In this document: in pieces, positions 61,002 to 64,000 of the stretch
Position numbering within the stretch: the stretch's first letter is position 1
How the letters are laid out: the number at the start of each line of letters is the position of its first letter
From: Leucobacter edaphi
GTDB lineage: Bacteria; Actinomycetota; Actinomycetes; Actinomycetales; Microbacteriaceae
Assembly (NCBI RefSeq): GCF_016522535.1
Contig: NZ_JAEHOI010000011.1
Coordinates: 1 to 64,000 of the forward strand
Length of the DNA: 64,000 nt
Direction: 5' to 3'
Program-made: the position numbers and the translations under genes
The notes under the pieces: generated by a model
The model's database searches: none
What the model saw: only the letters and a program-made list of their open reading frames with translations
Told to the model about the DNA's origin: nothing

Positions 61002-62396
61002 TCAGCGGGGGTTCGGAGGAGTCTCCTCGGCCCGGATGATCTCCGCGACCGGGACCTCCCTCCCGAGGATCCGTCCCGCGGCCCGCCGGCCGGACTCGAC
61101 CGCGGCCGTCACGGTCGCGGGATCCTCGGTCCACGTCGCCTCGCCCGCGATGTGCACCCTGCCGCCGCCGATGGGCGTCGCGATCAGGTCGTGGTCCTCG
61201 GTCCGCGATCCCACGGTCATGTAGGCGTACGAGCCGTGGCTGTACGCGTCGTCCTGCCAGCGCGTGATCGTGTGCCCGATGGGATCGGGGATTTCTGCGC
61301 CGTAGAGTGCGCGCAGGCCCGCCATCACGGAGTCGATGATGCGCTCGTCGCTCCAGTCCCGGGTCTCACGCGCCGCGGGTCCGGCCGCGAAGGTGAGCAG
61401 CGTCGGCTGGTCGTGGAGCGGGGTGAGGTCGTACCAGGAGTGCCACCAGTCCCCCGCGGCACCCTGGCGGCGGATCGCGTAGACGCCGGCGTCCCAGAAG
61501 CGTTCCGGGAATCGCAGGAAGACTTTCTCGAAGGCGTTCATCTGCAGCCCCGCGATCGCGTGGCTCACCTCATCGGGAAGTTCGGGTTCGAAGCGGATTC
61601 CGCCAGCCCGCAGCACCCCGATCGGCACCGTCACGACGACGCGCTCCGCCGCGAGCGTCTCCGCTCCCTTCGGCTCGCGGTGCCGCCCGCGCCCGCCCTC
61701 CGCGGTCACCGTTTCGACGTGCACCCCGTCCTCGGCCCAGCGCACCGTGCGCGCTTCGCGTCCGAGGCGAACATCGAGTCCCGCGGCGAGGCCGCTCGCG
61801 AGCGCGTCGTATCCCTCGGGGAACACGACCTCGTCGCCGTCGACCGCGTCGTCGTCGAGCCCGTGCGAATCGAGGTCACCGATCCAAGCCCCGTATTGCT
61901 CCTCCGAGCGGTGCTGCATGTACTCGCGCACGCGCTCAGCACGCTCGGCTTCCCAGCCGAGGTCCGCGAGCGCCCTGGCGACCGCGTCGGCGTAGGACGC
62001 GACGGGGCCGACAGCCTCGATCGCGGCGGGAAGCGCCTGATCACAGGCCGCGACATCGGCGATAAAGGATTCTGCCTCGGCGTCGCTGAGTCGTGCACCG
62101 TCAGGGCCGTAATAGGCGATCGGTCGCCCGCCGGCCTGGAAGCTGCCGACGGTGAACTCCCTCATCGGCATCCCGAACGCGGTCGCGATCTCGTGGACCG
62201 CACTGTCGGTGATCCCGTGAATCCAGGAGGCTCCCCGATCCGTGACGACGCCGTCGCCGCGCTCCGATACCACGCGCCCGCCGATCCGGTCGCGCGCCTC
62301 GATCACGACGACCCGCTGGCCGGCGCCGGCGAGAATCCGCGCGGCGGTGAGCCCCGCGATCCCCGCTCCGATGACGACGGTGTCGAACTGTTCCAT
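61002..62396 (-). CDS. flavin monoamine oxidase family protein
   Basis: A 464-residue FAD-dependent amine oxidase (MAO/polyamine oxidase family). FAD motif VVIGAGIAGLTAARILAGAGQRVVVIEARDRIGGRV, the substrate domain, and the C-terminal HIAGEATWTEDPATVTAAVESGRRAAGRIL motif. GWG-type active-site residues and DRGASWIHG are present. Ribosome binding site GGAGGAGAC. It lies 49 bp downstream of an APC permease on the same strand, so it probably oxidises the amine that the permease imports, giving an aldehyde, ammonia and peroxide. Which amine is unknown. Confidence 0.93.
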   Translation of the reverse strand: MEQFDTVVIGAGIAGLTAARILAGAGQRVVVIEARDRIGGRVVSERGDGVVTDRGASWIHGITDSAVHEIATAFGMPMREFTVGSFQAGGRPIAYYGPDGARLSDAEAESFIADVAACDQALPAAIEAVGPVASYADAVARALADLGWEAERAERVREYMQHRSEEQYGAWIGDLDSHGLDDDAVDGDEVVFPEGYDALASGLAAGLDVRLGREARTVRWAEDGVHVETVTAEGGRGRHREPKGAETLAAERVVVTVPIGVLRAGGIRFEPELPDEVSHAIAGLQMNAFEKVFLRFPERFWDAGVYAIRRQGAAGDWWHSWYDLTPLHDQPTLLTFAAGPAARETRDWSDERIIDSVMAGLRALYGAEIPDPIGHTITRWQDDAYSHGSYAYMTVGSRTEDHDLIATPIGGGRVHIAGEATWTEDPATVTAAVESGRRAAGRILGREVPVAEIIRAEETPPNPR

Positions 62397-62445
62397 GTCT
62401 CCTCCTTGGAATACGCGACGAAGCTGCTGGCCGGATGCCCGCCGT

Positions 62446-63966
62446 TTACTCGTCAGGGACGAGGACGGCCGTGTCCGCGTTCAGGCTCTGGCCGCGGAAG
62501 TACGGCTTCGAACCCGGCCGCAGCCACCACAGGAACATGAGGACGAATCCGAGCAGGATGGCGCCGACGCCGATCACGAACGCTCCGCCGACGCCGAAGA
62601 GGACGGTGTAGCCGTACTCGACGTCGAGCATGTCGATCGCCGACTGGATGAACGCGTAGCCGAGCATGATCCCGCCGAGCAGCGGCAGGATCCCGCGCAG
62701 CCACAGATTGCGGGCGCTGTCGCGGAGCGTCTTTCGGAAATACCAGACGCAGGAGAACGCGGTAAGCGCGTAGTAGAGGGCCACCGCGAGGCCCATCGAG
62801 GAGAGCGAGTCGGCGAGCACGTCCTCGGACACGATCGACATCACGACGTAGTAGGCGATCGACGCGATGCCCATGACGATCGTCGAGAACCAGGGCGTCT
62901 GGAACTTGGGGTGCACGGCCGAGAACTTCTTCGGCAGCGCCTTGTACACGGCCATCGAGAGGGTGCCGCGCGCGGTCGGGAGGATCGTGGTCTGCGTCGA
63001 GGAGGCGGCAGAGACCATGATCGCGAGGATCAGGAACCAGCCCCACGGCCCGAACAGGACGTCCTTGAAGACGATGAACACGTCGTCGAGGCTGTCGGGG
63101 TTGGTGAGGCCGAGGCCGGTGTCCCCGAACCCGGCGTACATCATGATCGCCACGGAGATCGCGACATAGGTCACGATCAGGATCACGATCGTCCACATGG
63201 CCGAGCGGCCCGGCGTCGTTCGCGGGTTCTTCGTCTCCTCGTTCAGGGCGAGGCAGGTGTCCCAGCCCCAGTAGATGAAGAGGCAGAGGAGCACGGCCTG
63301 CACGAAGCTCGACCAGGAGTCGAGGCCGGAGGGGTCGAACCAGTGCCAGTCGAAGGCGACCGAGTCGGGGTTCGAGCCGTCGACGGCGTGGACGACCGCG
63401 AGGATTCCGAAGCCGGCCATCGCCGCGTACTGGATCACCATCAGGACCATCTGCATCCGCTCGCCCATCTGGACGCCGAGGGTACTGATGAACGTCATGA
63501 TCGCGATGAACACGACGGAGGTGGCGACGACGATCACCCGGTTGTTCGCGAACTCCTCGTTCCCGACGAGGTACCAGAGGTACTTGCCGGTGATCTCGCC
63601 GACGTTCGCGAGCACCATGACGCCGGCGACCGCGACCGCCCAGCCTCCGATCCATCCGGTGATCGGGCCGAACGCCTTGGCGCCCCAGAAGAAGGTGGTG
63701 CCGCTGTCGGGCATCTCGCGGTTCAGCTCCTGGTACGCGAGGGCCGCGAAGATCATGGGCACCGCGGCCGCGATGAATGCGACGGGCGCCTGCGCCCCCA
63801 CGGCGAGGATCACGTAGCCGAGTGTTGCCGCGAGCGAGTACAGCGGTGCTGTGGAGGCGAGGCCGATCACCGTCGAGCCGACCACACCGAGCGTGCCGCG
63901 CCGCAGGCCCTTATCCGCCGCCGCGTCGGCGGTGACGCGGGTATTGCTGTGAGTCTCCATTGTCAT
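62446..63966 (-). CDS. APC-superfamily amino acid/amine permease
   Basis: A 506-residue permease with about 12 helices of the putrescine/GABA-like APC group: LGVVGSTVIGLASTAPLYSLAATLGYV at helix 1, YQELNREMPDSGTTFFWGAKAFGPITGW and CLALNEETKNPRTTPGRSAMW. ATG at 63966 is preceded by a TAGGGT box (63973-63978) six bases away, so transcription is probably leaderless; a second ATG follows two codons later. First gene of a two-gene operon with the amine oxidase. The cargo is likely a mono- or diamine, judging from the partner gene. Confidence 0.9.
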   Translation of the reverse strand: MTMETHSNTRVTADAAADKGLRRGTLGVVGSTVIGLASTAPLYSLAATLGYVILAVGAQAPVAFIAAAVPMIFAALAYQELNREMPDSGTTFFWGAKAFGPITGWIGGWAVAVAGVMVLANVGEITGKYLWYLVGNEEFANNRVIVVATSVVFIAIMTFISTLGVQMGERMQMVLMVIQYAAMAGFGILAVVHAVDGSNPDSVAFDWHWFDPSGLDSWSSFVQAVLLCLFIYWGWDTCLALNEETKNPRTTPGRSAMWTIVILIVTYVAISVAIMMYAGFGDTGLGLTNPDSLDDVFIVFKDVLFGPWGWFLILAIMVSAASSTQTTILPTARGTLSMAVYKALPKKFSAVHPKFQTPWFSTIVMGIASIAYYVVMSIVSEDVLADSLSSMGLAVALYYALTAFSCVWYFRKTLRDSARNLWLRGILPLLGGIMLGYAFIQSAIDMLDVEYGYTVLFGVGGAFVIGVGAILLGFVLMFLWWLRPGSKPYFRGQSLNADTAVLVPDE

Positions 63967-63985
63967 GGGGACACCCTATCCGTAA

Positions 63986-64000
63986 GTCAATGACGTTGAC
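63986..64000. promoter_or_regulatory. inverted repeat upstream of the APC permease
   Basis: GTCAA-N5-TTGAC at 63986-64000, 20-34 bp before the permease start, overlapping the expected -35 area. Operator candidate; the regulator would lie beyond the window edge. Confidence 0.4.

Overview
The window is a very GC-rich actinobacterial chromosome segment, most like Micrococcales/Microbacteriaceae (Leucobacter- or Microbacterium-like). This rests on codon bias, protein style, several GTG starts, and many apparently leaderless genes in which a TAnnnT box sits six or seven bases before the start codon. The genus is an inference. The first 66 bases are C and G homopolymers that look like a contig-end artefact.

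Layout. 0.1-4.1 kb: M20 dipeptidase, a small glycine-zipper membrane protein, then SnoaL-like, TetR and SDR genes with matching palindromes. 4.3-6.4 kb: TasA/camelysin-like surface protein, a two-TM protein and a SipW-type signal peptidase. 6.4-8.6 kb: YihY membrane protein, a DUF1508 protein and a tiny leaderless ORF. 8.8-15.4 kb: HSL-type esterase plus a complete oligopeptide ABC importer whose two ATPases are fused. 15.6-18.1 kb: a lower-GC accessory patch (ABC ATPase, permease broken by a stop codon, orphan toxin-immunity pair) next to tRNA-Gln(CTG).

18.2-23.6 kb: an amine module (universal stress protein, APC permease, Orn/Lys/Arg decarboxylase, divergent LysR). 23.7-26.4 kb: VOC protein, Ppx/GppA phosphatase, deoC with a divergent GntR regulator. 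26.4-33.3 kb: a translationally coupled sbcD-sbcC-Ski2-like helicase operon, then an AlkZ-like winged-helix protein and a CPA1 antiporter. 36.5-38.4 kb: Lrp-type regulator divergent from alanine dehydrogenase. 38.4-40.5 kb: an unknown protein and a PucR regulator.

40.6-46.3 kb: XRE-cupin regulator with two operator-like repeats, a polyamine-type ABC importer and a FAD amine oxidase. 46.6-49.9 kb: APC permease, a coupled unknown protein and a zinc alcohol dehydrogenase. 50-57.5 kb: three unusual multidomain proteins: a membrane domain in frame with an aminotransferase, an Fe-S RecB nuclease/RNase H-like/SF1 helicase, and a GNAT-AAA+ fusion. 57.8-64 kb: DEAD-box RNA helicase with a Gly/Gln/Arg-rich tail, MFS exporter, flavin amine oxidase and APC permease.

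The recurring theme is uptake and oxidation or transamination of amines and amino acids: three APC permeases, one Pot-type and one peptide importer, two flavin amine oxidases, a decarboxylase, an aminotransferase and alanine dehydrogenase. DNA/RNA processing machines are the second theme. No CRISPR array, prophage or insertion sequence was seen.
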